Source: DAIQON01 sp036787835 (GTDB taxonomy: Bacteria; Patescibacteriota; Saccharimonadia; Saccharimonadales; UBA4665). Taken from it: a stretch of DNA of 64,000 nucleotides. The position numbers and the translations under genes are program-made. The stretch is from contig DAIQON010000001.1 in assembly GCA_036787835.1 (NCBI GenBank), forward strand, positions 124,001 to 188,000, written 5' to 3'. The notes under the pieces are model-generated. The model saw only the letters and a program-made list of their open reading frames with translations. It was not told the origin of the DNA and ran no database searches. Every line of letters begins with the position of its first letter. The first letter of the stretch is position 1. Shown piece by piece: positions 49,340-57,054 of this stretch.

Positions 49340-50926
49340 ATGAAGAAATGGACGGTAGTAATAATCTTGGCCCTTGCCCAGTTTGTGATGATTCTGGACA
49401 GCACGGTTATGAACGTATCTATATCAAAGGTAGTGACTGATCTACATACCTCTGTCACCGCAATGCAGGCAGCAATTACTTTTTATACCCTGACGATGGC
49501 AGCTTTAATGCTTATAGGTGCAAAGCTGGGCACTATATGGGGTCGTAAGAAAGCTTTTGTTATTGGAGCGATCATTTACGCATGTGGTTCGTTAATAACT
49601 GGACTAAGTCAAAATATCCAAATGCTATTCCTAGGATGGTCAGTCATAGAGGGAATCGGAGCAGTGCTGGTAATACCGGCTATTGCCGCACTAATAGCCA
49701 ATAACTATCAGGGACAGGCCAGAATTAAGGCCTATGCAATGATTGGCGCTGTTTCTGGTCTAGCAGTAGCCGCAGGACCATTAATAGGCGGCTTTATGAC
49801 CACTTACTTGTCGTGGCGTTATGTGTTTTTTGGAGAAGTAGTAATTATGGCGATTATTCTACTGTTCCGAAACCAGCTAAAAGATTCTACTAAGCCGATT
49901 AAGCAAAAGATTGATTTAACCAGCGCCCTGGAATCATCTTTCGGCCTGGTTTTTATAGTCTTTGCTCTATTACAAAGTAAAACCTGGGGCTGGATCACTC
50001 CTAGACAAGCGCCGGTACTTTTTGGACACGAAATTACTCCGCTAGGCATTTCTTTGGTCCCCTATTTAATTTTGCTTGGAATAATTCTGTTGAAGCTATT
50101 CTTCGATAGGCAAAATAAGTTAATTGCACAAAAGAAACCGGCTCTTCTAGACCCATCACTACTATCAATCAAGCGCCTTCGAAGTGGTTTATCAGTACTT
50201 ATGGCTCAGTATGCAATAACAGCAGCAATATTCTTTGTTATCCCAGTATATTTACAGATGACACTCGGGTATGACGCCCTAAAGACTGGTATAAAAATCT
50301 TTCCGTTATCCTTTTCTCTGATTATCTTTTCGCTAGTAGGTACCAGGCTATCGAGTACGTGGTCACCGAAGAAAATCGTGCGCTTTGGTCAACTACTCTT
50401 AATCCTAGGTTCGGGTGTTCTACTAGCTTCAATCAATATAGATCTGCGTGGTTGGTTATTTGGGACAGCAATTTTCATTGTAGGTGCGGCACTAGGATTA
50501 CTTGCTTCGCAGTTGGGTAATGTGAACATGTCTAGTGTTAAAGAAGAAAAATCCAGTGAAGTAGGTGGATTGCAGGGCGTTTTCCAAAACCTAGGATCAT
50601 CACTAGGTGTGGCTTTAATTGGTTCAGTTATGATCAGCTCACTATCTACAAACTTTAATGATAGTATTCAGGCAAGCGCGCTACCCTCAACAACTAAGAA
50701 CACGGTCAGTGAACAAAGCCAAAAGGGGATAGCAATAGTCCCTATAAGCGAGGTTAATAGTATTGCGACCCAAAACGGTTTAACTCCTAGCGAAACTCAA
50801 ACAGCAACCCAAATTTATAGCGATTCACAAATTTCTGCACTCAAAGAGTCTCTATATGCACTTTTATTCATCTCAATAGTTACACTATTCTTTTCAAAGA
50901 ATATACCTGACGAGATTGTTAAATAG
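49340..50926 (+). CDS. MFS drug transporter, DHA2 (EmrB/QacA) family
   Basis: A 528-residue, 14-TM major facilitator. ALAQFVMILDSTVMNVSISKV (motif D1 with the Asp), GAKLGTIWGRKKAFVIG (motif A) and IPAIAALIANNY...AGPLIGG (motif C) place it in the proton-driven DHA2 family of multidrug exporters. The ATG at 49340 is preferred to a TTG four codons earlier. Substrate unknown. It is convergent with the phosphoesterase gene, with 2 bases between the two stops. Confidence 0.93.
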   Translation: MKKWTVVIILALAQFVMILDSTVMNVSISKVVTDLHTSVTAMQAAITFYTLTMAALMLIGAKLGTIWGRKKAFVIGAIIYACGSLITGLSQNIQMLFLGWSVIEGIGAVLVIPAIAALIANNYQGQARIKAYAMIGAVSGLAVAAGPLIGGFMTTYLSWRYVFFGEVVIMAIILLFRNQLKDSTKPIKQKIDLTSALESSFGLVFIVFALLQSKTWGWITPRQAPVLFGHEITPLGISLVPYLILLGIILLKLFFDRQNKLIAQKKPALLDPSLLSIKRLRSGLSVLMAQYAITAAIFFVIPVYLQMTLGYDALKTGIKIFPLSFSLIIFSLVGTRLSSTWSPKKIVRFGQLLLILGSGVLLASINIDLRGWLFGTAIFIVGAALGLLASQLGNVNMSSVKEEKSSEVGGLQGVFQNLGSSLGVALIGSVMISSLSTNFNDSIQASALPSTTKNTVSEQSQKGIAIVPISEVNSIATQNGLTPSETQTATQIYSDSQISALKESLYALLFISIVTLFFSKNIPDEIVK

Positions 50927-50928
50927 AC

Positions 50929-51486
50929 CTAAATCTCAATTATCTTATACTCGTAGACATACTCTATTCGTGTCATGCCAACTTGTTTAACAACCTTATC
51001 CTCGGGCGGATAGGTGTGGCCGTGTAGCAACAGCTTTGGTTGTTGGCGGTCAATATAGTCTCTAAGAGCTATGAAGCCTTGGTGGGCTACTTCTTCTTCG
51101 TCATTAATCCCACGTGGCGGACAGTGACATAAAAATATATCTACAGCAGGAAAATCAGTCATCATTTCTGAAGCTTGCTCTTGGGTATACATGATCGCAT
51201 CAGGGTTTTCTTTGTAACGAACACACCCCTGGAACCCACCGAACCTTAGACCCTGGAAATCCCAAATCTTTAAATGCATATTCATTATCCCCAAATCCGG
51301 CATATAGCTGCCGCTATCATGGTTACCGTATACGCCGATTTTGGGGATGGAAGTTATTGTCTTAAGCTGAAAAATATCCTCAATAGTAAGGTCGCCGAGA
51401 GTAATAATAAGATCAATATCCTTATCCCGAACAGTGTCCACAATATTTATTTTTGGTCTTCTATCAGCAATAGCAAGTATGTTCAC
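50929..51486 (-). CDS. Calcineurin-like metallophosphoesterase
   Basis: A 185-residue phosphoesterase: GDLT, VYGNHDSGSY, FLCHCPPRG and LLHGHTYPPE give motifs II-V. Motif I reads ADRRP where DxH is usual, so one metal ligand is missing or replaced. Small cytoplasmic enzymes of this type hydrolyse phosphodiesters; substrate unknown. Confidence 0.88.
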   Translation of the reverse strand: MNILAIADRRPKINIVDTVRDKDIDLIITLGDLTIEDIFQLKTITSIPKIGVYGNHDSGSYMPDLGIMNMHLKIWDFQGLRFGGFQGCVRYKENPDAIMYTQEQASEMMTDFPAVDIFLCHCPPRGINDEEEVAHQGFIALRDYIDRQQPKLLLHGHTYPPEDKVVKQVGMTRIEYVYEYKIIEI

Positions 51487-51540
51487 GCTACCATTATAGA
51501 TGCTGATTGGCTATTCACGCATTAGGTAGTCGTCAAAATC

Positions 51541-51553
51541 ATAGTTTGGCGGA
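51541..51553 (+). repeat. 13-bp copy of the tRNA-Ser(TGA) 3' end with flank
   Basis: ATAGTTTGGCGGA is identical to 53807-53819, which spans the 3' flank, CCA and acceptor end of tRNA-Ser(TGA). A candidate attachment-site duplication bounding a 2.27 kb segment. Confidence 0.5.
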
Positions 51554-51576
51554 GAGCATGAGACGGCTTTCAAACC
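51547..51576 (+). repeat. 30-bp spacer element with tRNA-Ser-type first box
   Basis: TGGCGGAGA, 12 bases, TTTCAAACC: the same 9-12-9 layout as S1-S6, but the first box equals the 3' end complement of the tRNA-Ser(GCT) and tRNA-Ser(CGA) genes. Confidence 0.45.
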
Positions 51577-51687
51577 CTCCTACGGTGGTAAAACACCTGC
51601 TCGAGTCCGCTGAATCAAGGATACACTAGAACGTGTTCTAGCTCTAGACCCACCTAACATCGGGCGGGCACGCTGAATAGGTTATTC

Positions 51688-52329
51688 CTACTTGTCTCTG
51701 TCCTCTATCGCCTTCTTCTTGTCTTCAGGTAGTGAGTCGAAGAGAGTCTTAACCTCAGCAGGTTCCGTAATCATTCTCTGTCCAATAAGATTTACCAGTA
51801 TGAAAAGTCGCCGCGCTATATCAGGCGAGTCGTTCAAGTCGATCTGACCGGGGTGGACTGATTCGTTACCAATAACCCGAACTACGTCGAGAGCCTGTTG
51901 TATCTTAGCGTCTAGCCCTCGTTTCACTAAGGTACCGATCTTAGCATTTAAATCACCCTTACCCTTTACGAGAGAGTCGACCAGTTTCTGAATTGCTAAT
52001 CGTAAAAGAGCTGCTGAGCCTCTAGGGGAGTCTTGAAGAATGGCTGCCGCTTCTTCGTAGTCAGCTATTACATCCTGTGGCAAATCATCATTAGGTGAAT
52101 CCACGCTATTTGCTCTAGGGTAGATCATTTCTTCCTCATACCAGATTGACCACATGTTGCACCTAGAACATTGTGCGCAAGTGGCATTGTCTAGTTCCAC
52201 ATAATTACCATTGACCATCCACTCAGCTCGACCATGAGCCCAATGCATCTTTGCATAAGCACCACAATGAGGACAATTGAATGCGTCTAGCCTGTGTTCG
52301 TGTGGTTGAAATGGTATTAACTTCGCCAT
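51688..52329 (-). CDS. DUF4145 domain protein with N-terminal zinc ribbon
   Basis: A 213-residue protein. Two Cys pairs (FNCPHCGAYA and CAQCSRCNMW) form a zinc ribbon at 18-57, and a DUF4145 helical domain follows (DYEEAAAILQDSPRGSAALLRLAIQKLVDSL...GLDAKIQQALDVVRVIGNESVHPGQ). DUF4145 occurs often beside or inside restriction and other defence genes, but none is visible here. Part of the segment bounded by tRNA-Ser-like repeats. Confidence 0.85.
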   Translation of the reverse strand: MAKLIPFQPHEHRLDAFNCPHCGAYAKMHWAHGRAEWMVNGNYVELDNATCAQCSRCNMWSIWYEEEMIYPRANSVDSPNDDLPQDVIADYEEAAAILQDSPRGSAALLRLAIQKLVDSLVKGKGDLNAKIGTLVKRGLDAKIQQALDVVRVIGNESVHPGQIDLNDSPDIARRLFILVNLIGQRMITEPAEVKTLFDSLPEDKKKAIEDRDK

Positions 52330-52385
52330 ATTAATATTGTACTTCTAATGAAGGGTTTATCTAAATAGACACTGCCTTCTGTATC

Positions 52386-52814
52386 TCACAGCTGCTCGGA
52401 ATTTACTAGCAGCTTCAGGGCACGAGTGAGAGCGATCAAGTCTGGTTCTTGCTTTAGCACGGCCGAGATCCTGATGCGTCGTTTGCTAACCGTTCGTGCT
52501 GGCGTCAGACCCATGATGCTCCTGCTGAATGCAATAGTGTCGCCCTTGGACTCTTCAAGGGCGTAGCGAGCGACGACGTCGATTCTCCTGAAGGTCTTGC
52601 CAGCTCGTTGGGCAAGGCTCGGTTCTGCTTGCTGAAGCGACTTCCGTCTTGCCAAGAGTTCGCTATCTTGCAGATCTAGCTTGGTCTGGTAGTACCTGTG
52701 AAGATTCCACTGAGCATTCGGAGAAACAATTCCAAAGACAATCTTGTAGTCCTTCCATAGTACTTGGAGGGTTAGATGTCTTTGAAGGTATTCTTGATTA
52801 GTAAGTCTTGGCAC
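52386..52814 (-). CDS. Hypothetical basic protein, GC-richer than its surroundings
   Basis: A 142-residue soluble, basic, helical protein (GTG start). No family recognised; RKSLQQAEPSLAQRAGKTFRRIDVVARYALEESKG is typical of its amphipathic helices. The gene is visibly GC-richer than its neighbours, suggesting recent transfer. A palindrome (GCGCGA / TCGCGC, 52816-52834) sits at its start and may be an operator. Confidence 0.6.
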   Translation of the reverse strand: MPRLTNQEYLQRHLTLQVLWKDYKIVFGIVSPNAQWNLHRYYQTKLDLQDSELLARRKSLQQAEPSLAQRAGKTFRRIDVVARYALEESKGDTIAFSRSIMGLTPARTVSKRRIRISAVLKQEPDLIALTRALKLLVNSEQL

Positions 52815-52815
52815 T

Positions 52816-52834
52816 GCGCGAACAATTGTCGCGC
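52816..52834. promoter_or_regulatory. Inverted repeat at the start of the GC-rich gene
   Basis: GCGCGA, 7 bases, TCGCGC, directly upstream of the GTG start at 52814. Possible operator or leader hairpin. Confidence 0.35.
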
Positions 52835-52864
52835 GAAGTCTGCGTAGTTACAAATTGTTTTTGT

Positions 52865-52870
52865 TATCAT
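52865..52870 (+). promoter_or_regulatory. -10 box of the PQ-loop-like gene, near-leaderless
   Basis: TATCAT, 8 bases before the ATG at 52879. Confidence 0.45.
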
Positions 52871-52878
52871 TAAACTAG

Positions 52879-53466
52879 ATGCACATAAAGGTCGTAATCA
52901 GTTTCATAGCAACAGCGATAGCTGTGATTAGTTATGCACCATACATTCGAGACATTCGTTCAGGTAAGACGAAGCCGCATGGATTTTCCTGGTTAATATG
53001 GGCTCTTCTAGCTTACGTTGCAGGGTTCGCTCAGCTAGCTGCTGGTGGTGGTTTTGGTGCCATGGTTGCTTTAGTAACCGCAACGATATCTTTATGGATA
53101 GCCTTCATTTCAATCAAGGGGAAGTCGGTAAAGATAACAAGAAGTGACTGGGTTAGCCTCGGTTTTGCTTTGGTGGCCATACCCGTCTGGGCAGTGACCA
53201 AACAACCCCTTCTGGCAGTCATCATTGTCTCAGTGATTGACATAGTTGGGTTTTGGCCAACAATTAGAAAGTCTCACTCTGATCCACACAAGGAAACTGT
53301 AAGTACTTATTCGTTAAGCACTCTAAAACACGTACTTACGGTGGTTGCCCAGCAAGAATATAATCTCACCACCGTCTTATATCCTGCGTCACTAGCGGTC
53401 ATGACTGGTGGGTTTGTAGCCATGCTTATTGTTCGGAAGAAACAGATTCCTCAACACGTAAAGTAA
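52879..53466 (+). CDS. Seven-TM protein with PQ-loop/SWEET-like repeats
   Basis: A 195-residue protein with about six or seven TM helices. Two related segments, ISYAPYIRDIRSGKTKPHGFSWLIW (about 18-42) and DIVGFWPTIRKSHSDPHKETVSTYSL (about 119-144), resemble PQ-loop repeats in which a helix ends in a Pro pair before a cytoplasmic loop. SemiSWEET-type sugar carriers have this plan; transport is inferred only. TATCAT lies 8 bases before the ATG. Confidence 0.6.
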   Translation: MHIKVVISFIATAIAVISYAPYIRDIRSGKTKPHGFSWLIWALLAYVAGFAQLAAGGGFGAMVALVTATISLWIAFISIKGKSVKITRSDWVSLGFALVAIPVWAVTKQPLLAVIIVSVIDIVGFWPTIRKSHSDPHKETVSTYSLSTLKHVLTVVAQQEYNLTTVLYPASLAVMTGGFVAMLIVRKKQIPQHVK

Positions 53467-53672
53467 CCGGTAAATTAATTGACCGGTACACACCACCCCT
53501 GTTATCGAAAGACCGAAAATCGTGTACCGAAGTTGGTTTCATTGAGCGGGATTCAAACCCTTTAACTGGGTTGGGTCACACTGCTTGTTGTGCAGCTACA
53601 GCTGAAAAACGTACCGATCGGGGCCTAGTTCAAACCCTTGACCTCTGTAATGAAACTACATGAAATGCTTTC

Positions 53673-53765
53673 TGGCGGAGAGAGAGGGATTCGAACCCTC
53701 GCGGGAGCTCACGCCCCCCTAACGATTTAGCAAACCGTCCCCTTCAGCCACTTGGGTACCTCTCC
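53673..53765 (-). tRNA. tRNA-Ser (anticodon GCT)
   Basis: Class II tRNA on the minus strand with encoded CCA: acceptor GGAGAGG / TCTCTCC (one wobble), anticodon stem ACGGT / ATCGT around TTGCTAA (GCT, codons AGC/AGU), long GC-rich variable arm, T arm GAGGG-TTCGAAT-CCCTC. Confidence 0.94.
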
Positions 53766-53812
53766 ATATGCCAATATCACTGATTCAAACTATTGTAGCT
53801 GGGATAATAGTT

Positions 53813-53900
53813 TGGCGGAAGGGGTGGGATTCGAACCCACGGTGAGTTGCCCCACACTGGTTTTCAAGACCAGCACCATCGACCACTCGGTCACCCTTCC
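53813..53900 (-). tRNA. tRNA-Ser (anticodon TGA)
   Basis: Class II tRNA on the minus strand with encoded CCA: acceptor GGAAGGG / CCCTTCC, anticodon stem CTGGT / ACCAG around CTTGAAA (TGA, codon UCA and wobble), variable arm, T arm GTGGG-TTCGAAT-CCCAC. Confidence 0.95.
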
Positions 53901-53951
53901 CAGTAACAGAGGCCATTATATCATTACCGGGTCCAATAACCAGCTATATTT

Positions 53952-54524
53952 TTAGAAACCGATTCTTCTAATAGTCCTGTCTAAAATATCTGCTCTTTTT
54001 GTTTCCAGTGGCAGAGTTCTAACGAGGTTATTTAATATCTTATCTTGGATATCAGCGCTAAAGTTTAGATAGGTATAGGGGAGAAATCGGCGCAAGGGTA
54101 CTAGCATCGCAGTCATAGCATCGCCATCAACCACAAGCGAAAATGATTTAAATTCCTCAAATGAGTAGTAATGAGTACCGATCTTGAAGCCGTATCGATT
54201 AATTTCGTAATCAACTTGCTTAGGTTTTTTTGCCGCATATATACCAACCAATAGCCCTGAAGCTATAACTACACCTAGCGTTATCTTGTCTTTGGTAAAA
54301 ACATACAAAGCGGCAGCAAACGCAACTGTTAATGCGGCTAATATTAGGTACCAAGATGCCTTTTTGGAATAGGAGAACGTATCTACTTCCACCCAGGTAA
54401 ATTTCGGAGTTTCTTCAACTTCTGAATCTTGAGAACTTTCAGTGGCATCGGTAACTACGGTAGCTTCTAGGCCTTGCGTGTATTTAAAGTTACCTTCACT
54501 TTTATCATTCCCATTTTCTTCCAT
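53952..54524 (-). CDS. Two-TM membrane protein with PH-like domain
   Basis: A 190-residue protein: acidic disordered N terminus, two adjacent TM helices (SWYLILAALTVAFAAALYVF and ITLGVVIASGLLVGIYAA, about 58-98), then a beta-rich cytoplasmic domain (VDYEINRYGFKIGTHYYSFEEFKSFSLVVDGDAMTAMLVPLRRFLPYTYLNF). The plan resembles the gene at 37589-38203. The ATG at 54524 has TAGAAT 7 bases upstream; an ATG three codons earlier is possible. Function unknown. Confidence 0.65.
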   Translation of the reverse strand: MEENGNDKSEGNFKYTQGLEATVVTDATESSQDSEVEETPKFTWVEVDTFSYSKKASWYLILAALTVAFAAALYVFTKDKITLGVVIASGLLVGIYAAKKPKQVDYEINRYGFKIGTHYYSFEEFKSFSLVVDGDAMTAMLVPLRRFLPYTYLNFSADIQDKILNNLVRTLPLETKRADILDRTIRRIGF

Positions 54525-54635
54525 AAGATACATTCTAGATGATTGGAGATTATTTAGTAAGCCGATTTATATTTTATATAAGCATTAAGACTGTCTGGTG
54601 TTGTATTTATAGTGTTGTAAATAAGGGTATTCCGG

Positions 54636-54665
54636 TTGCGTTTAGGGTAAATACTGAGTTACAAT
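54636..54665 (+). promoter_or_regulatory. Promoter of the Hsp20 gene
   Basis: -35 TTGCGT at 54636-54641, 18-base spacer, -10 TACAAT at 54660-54665, giving a leader of about 50 nt. The gene has a strong SD (GGAGG). Confidence 0.5.
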
Positions 54666-54723
54666 ACGATAAATACAAAAAGGCAAGTATCTTTAAGTAA
54701 CTATAACTCGGAGGGTAACGATT

Positions 54724-55203
54724 ATGGCGCGACGAAATCGCGATGATGATCTTCTATTGGAAGAAGATGAATTGACAGCAGCGTTTCTAGGTGACGACGA
54801 TTTAGCTGCACCAGCTCCAGAGAGTGCGGACACTCAAGCTGGTCCAACTGCTGAAGAGTGGGACGAGGACGAAAGTGTCCCCGGACAACTTGCTGTTGAT
54901 GTTTATGAAACTAGAGAAAAGCTTGTTGTAAAGGCACGTACTGCTGGAGTAAACAAAGCTGAGCTCGATGTCAGTATTTCAGACAACCAGTTGACTATTA
55001 GGGGGACCCTGAATGCGGGGAACGAAGAGGGTGTTGAGAACTATTTCCTACAAGAATGTTATTGGGGTGAATTCTCACGAACTATCGCTCTTCCTGTGCC
55101 AGTAAAAGAAGAAGAAATTGAAGCAGTATTGAAGGACGGCGTCTTAACAATTAGTTTTGGCAAGGTCAAACAAGATACAGTAAAGAAAATTCAAGTCTTT
55201 TAA
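54724..55203 (+). CDS. Hsp20/alpha-crystallin family small heat-shock protein
   Basis: A 159-residue ATP-independent chaperone. The first 55 residues are acidic and disordered (LLLEEDELTAAFLGDDDLAAP). The alpha-crystallin domain runs from about 60 to 155: QLAVDVYETREKLVVKARTAGVNKAELDVSISDNQLTIRGTL ... GEFSRTIALPVPVKEEEIEAVLKDGVLTISFGKV, with the A-x-L-x-N-G-V-L motif in the form VLKDGVL. SD GGAGG lies 8 bases before the ATG. The usual C-terminal IxI tail is reduced to IQVF. Confidence 0.93.
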   Translation: MARRNRDDDLLLEEDELTAAFLGDDDLAAPAPESADTQAGPTAEEWDEDESVPGQLAVDVYETREKLVVKARTAGVNKAELDVSISDNQLTIRGTLNAGNEEGVENYFLQECYWGEFSRTIALPVPVKEEEIEAVLKDGVLTISFGKVKQDTVKKIQVF

Positions 55204-55281
55204 AAACTAAAATCAGTAGTACTAGTTTACTATCAAATCGGATGGTTATCTTTGAACAGAATATCGTCAAAAGTTAATACA

Positions 55282-56493
55282 ATGACTAATAGGGAAGTTG
55301 TAAGATATATTGCCATCTTCTTGTTACCTATTTCATTTTTTCTGCTGATATTTATTATCGGCTTTGTTGGAGAGGGTAGCCAGCAATTTAGCGATCTAGC
55401 AAATGCATTTCTGCATGGCCAGACTAATTTTTTGCACTCTATAGGCGGTGTTGGCCAAGACCCGGTCTATTATCATGGCAAAATATTTTGGGATGAGGGA
55501 CCTTTCCCGGCAGTTATTTTAATGCCGTTTGTGGCCCTATTTAACACCTTCCATCTTTATTTCTATCAGGGATATATTAAGTGGCTGCTTATTATTGGTA
55601 TTATTTTCTTCATCTATAAGCTAGCCCGAAAGTTTAACTATAATACCGAAGATACCTGGATACTGATTGTTGGCTTTGTCTTGTCGTCAGTATTCCTAGG
55701 AGTGGCCAGTGTTTCAAGCGGTTGGCTTTATGCCCAAGTCGTTGCTACGTTCTTGCTGTTCTGGTCTTTATACGAGTTTTATGGGCGTAAAAGGTGGTGG
55801 CTACTGGGTCTTATTGTCTCGCTAATAATGCTTACCAGGATAACAGCCGCACCAATTATTATCTTCTTTATGCTGTCTCTACTTCTAGGCAAGGGAGGTA
55901 GAAAACAGAAACTTATTAGTCTGGCTAAAATGCTCATTTTTGTGCTTTTAGCGATTATTGTTATGGGAGCATATAACTATCAAAGATATGGTGACCCGCT
56001 CAATAACGGCAACAAGTATCAGCTGCTGTCTGACTCTTCAGCAGAAGCTAGATCGCTTGGCCTATTCTCAATAGTCCATCTGCCAACAAACCTTTATACG
56101 GCCCTTTTAAGGGGCCCGGTTATAGTGGCTCGAGATAGCTCATCATGGACGCTTAGAGCGCCTTATATAGAGAACAACCCGTTAGGAATGAGCATATTCC
56201 TAACCTCGCCCTATCTACTTTACTTACTAACCAAGTGTTGGTCGAAGTGGCCGAAAGATGCTAAGTATCTGGTTATAGCTACTGGCGTTAGTGCACTGTT
56301 TGTACTTAGCTACTTTGGTACTGGTGCCGATCAGTTTGGCTACCGCTATAGTCTAGACTTCTTACCTGGTCTATTCTTGGCTTTCATGATTCTTTACAAG
56401 AAACATAACAAGGCAATGACTAGAGGCATGAAGTTTCTAATTATTGCCGCGAGTGTCTTTGATTTTTATGTATTTTGTTCCTTCATAAAATAA
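55282..56493 (+). CDS. GT-C-like polytopic membrane glycosyltransferase
   Basis: A 403-residue protein with about 10 TM helices. The first extracytoplasmic loop contains YYHGKIFWDEGPFPAVILMP, reminiscent of GT-C transferases that use lipid-linked sugars (acid residues in loop 1). The rest is hydrophobic with short loops and GADQFGYRYSLDFLPG near 345-360, also seen in this superfamily. Activity is inferred. A TTG at 55252 would add 10 residues; the ATG is preferred. Followed by a terminator that serves the opposite strand. Confidence 0.65.
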   Translation: MTNREVVRYIAIFLLPISFFLLIFIIGFVGEGSQQFSDLANAFLHGQTNFLHSIGGVGQDPVYYHGKIFWDEGPFPAVILMPFVALFNTFHLYFYQGYIKWLLIIGIIFFIYKLARKFNYNTEDTWILIVGFVLSSVFLGVASVSSGWLYAQVVATFLLFWSLYEFYGRKRWWLLGLIVSLIMLTRITAAPIIIFFMLSLLLGKGGRKQKLISLAKMLIFVLLAIIVMGAYNYQRYGDPLNNGNKYQLLSDSSAEARSLGLFSIVHLPTNLYTALLRGPVIVARDSSSWTLRAPYIENNPLGMSIFLTSPYLLYLLTKCWSKWPKDAKYLVIATGVSALFVLSYFGTGADQFGYRYSLDFLPGLFLAFMILYKKHNKAMTRGMKFLIIAASVFDFYVFCSFIK

Positions 56494-56522
56494 AAAACGA
56501 CCTGCTTGGAACCAAACAAGTC
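56492..56522 (-). terminator. Intrinsic terminator of the pilin-like array
   Basis: On the minus strand an 11-bp stem (GACTTGTTTGG / CCAAGCAGGTC, with two G-U pairs) and a two-base loop is followed by a run of T. It ends transcription of the six pilin-like genes. Confidence 0.8.
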
Positions 56523-56547
56523 GCCCCTTATTTATCTGTAGACTATC

Positions 56548-56991
56548 CTATGAACTACTGATGTTAGCAGCCGTACCAAGAACGTATCGAACAATTAGCT
56601 GAGAAATAATAACGATTATTAACCCGACTATTGCATAGATAAGTGTATTCTTTGCAGATGTAACGCTGTTGCTCTCACCACCGGAAGTAACATACCTAAA
56701 TCCAGAGTAAATAATCATTAGCACTGAAGCAATACCAACAATTATTGAGAAGATATTAACTACTTTACTTGCTAGGGACTGAACACCGCTAGAAATGCTG
56801 CCTCCGGCGCCACAAGTCTGTGAAACACCCTTGGTAGTTGCATTTACGCCACTGTTTACTGCCTGTGCAATTGGGTTACAGGTACCGTTTGCAGCATAGG
56901 CTGGCATCGCTGGCATTATTACGAGCACGGGTACGGCTAGTGAAAGAGACGTAAGTGCGATTATTATATGATTTCGTATTCTTTTTAACAT
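56548..56991 (-). CDS. Pilin-like protein 6 (TrbC/VirB2-like)
   Basis: 147 residues: signal peptide (about 1-33, PAMPAYAANG), a Cys pair in the short first part (CNPIAQ, QTCGAGG), then two TM helices with the family core IVGIASVLMIIYSGFRYVTSGGESNSVTSAKNTLIYAIVGLIIVIISQLIV. This core is shared by all six proteins of the array and matches CPR T4SS pilin-like families. Probably a subunit of a surface filament or a secretion channel. Last gene of the array. Confidence 0.82.
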   Translation of the reverse strand: MLKRIRNHIIIALTSLSLAVPVLVIMPAMPAYAANGTCNPIAQAVNSGVNATTKGVSQTCGAGGSISSGVQSLASKVVNIFSIIVGIASVLMIIYSGFRYVTSGGESNSVTSAKNTLIYAIVGLIIVIISQLIVRYVLGTAANISSS

Positions 56992-57054
56992 TCTTTGCCT
57001 TTCTTAGTTTCGTATATTTTTATACTACAAAATTTAATCTAAAATTAATAGACT

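Noticed and set aside
51541..51610. A complete tRNA gene near 51.55 kb
   Set aside because: Only a 3'-end-like stretch with CCA is present; no matching 5' acceptor strand or anticodon arm can be found.
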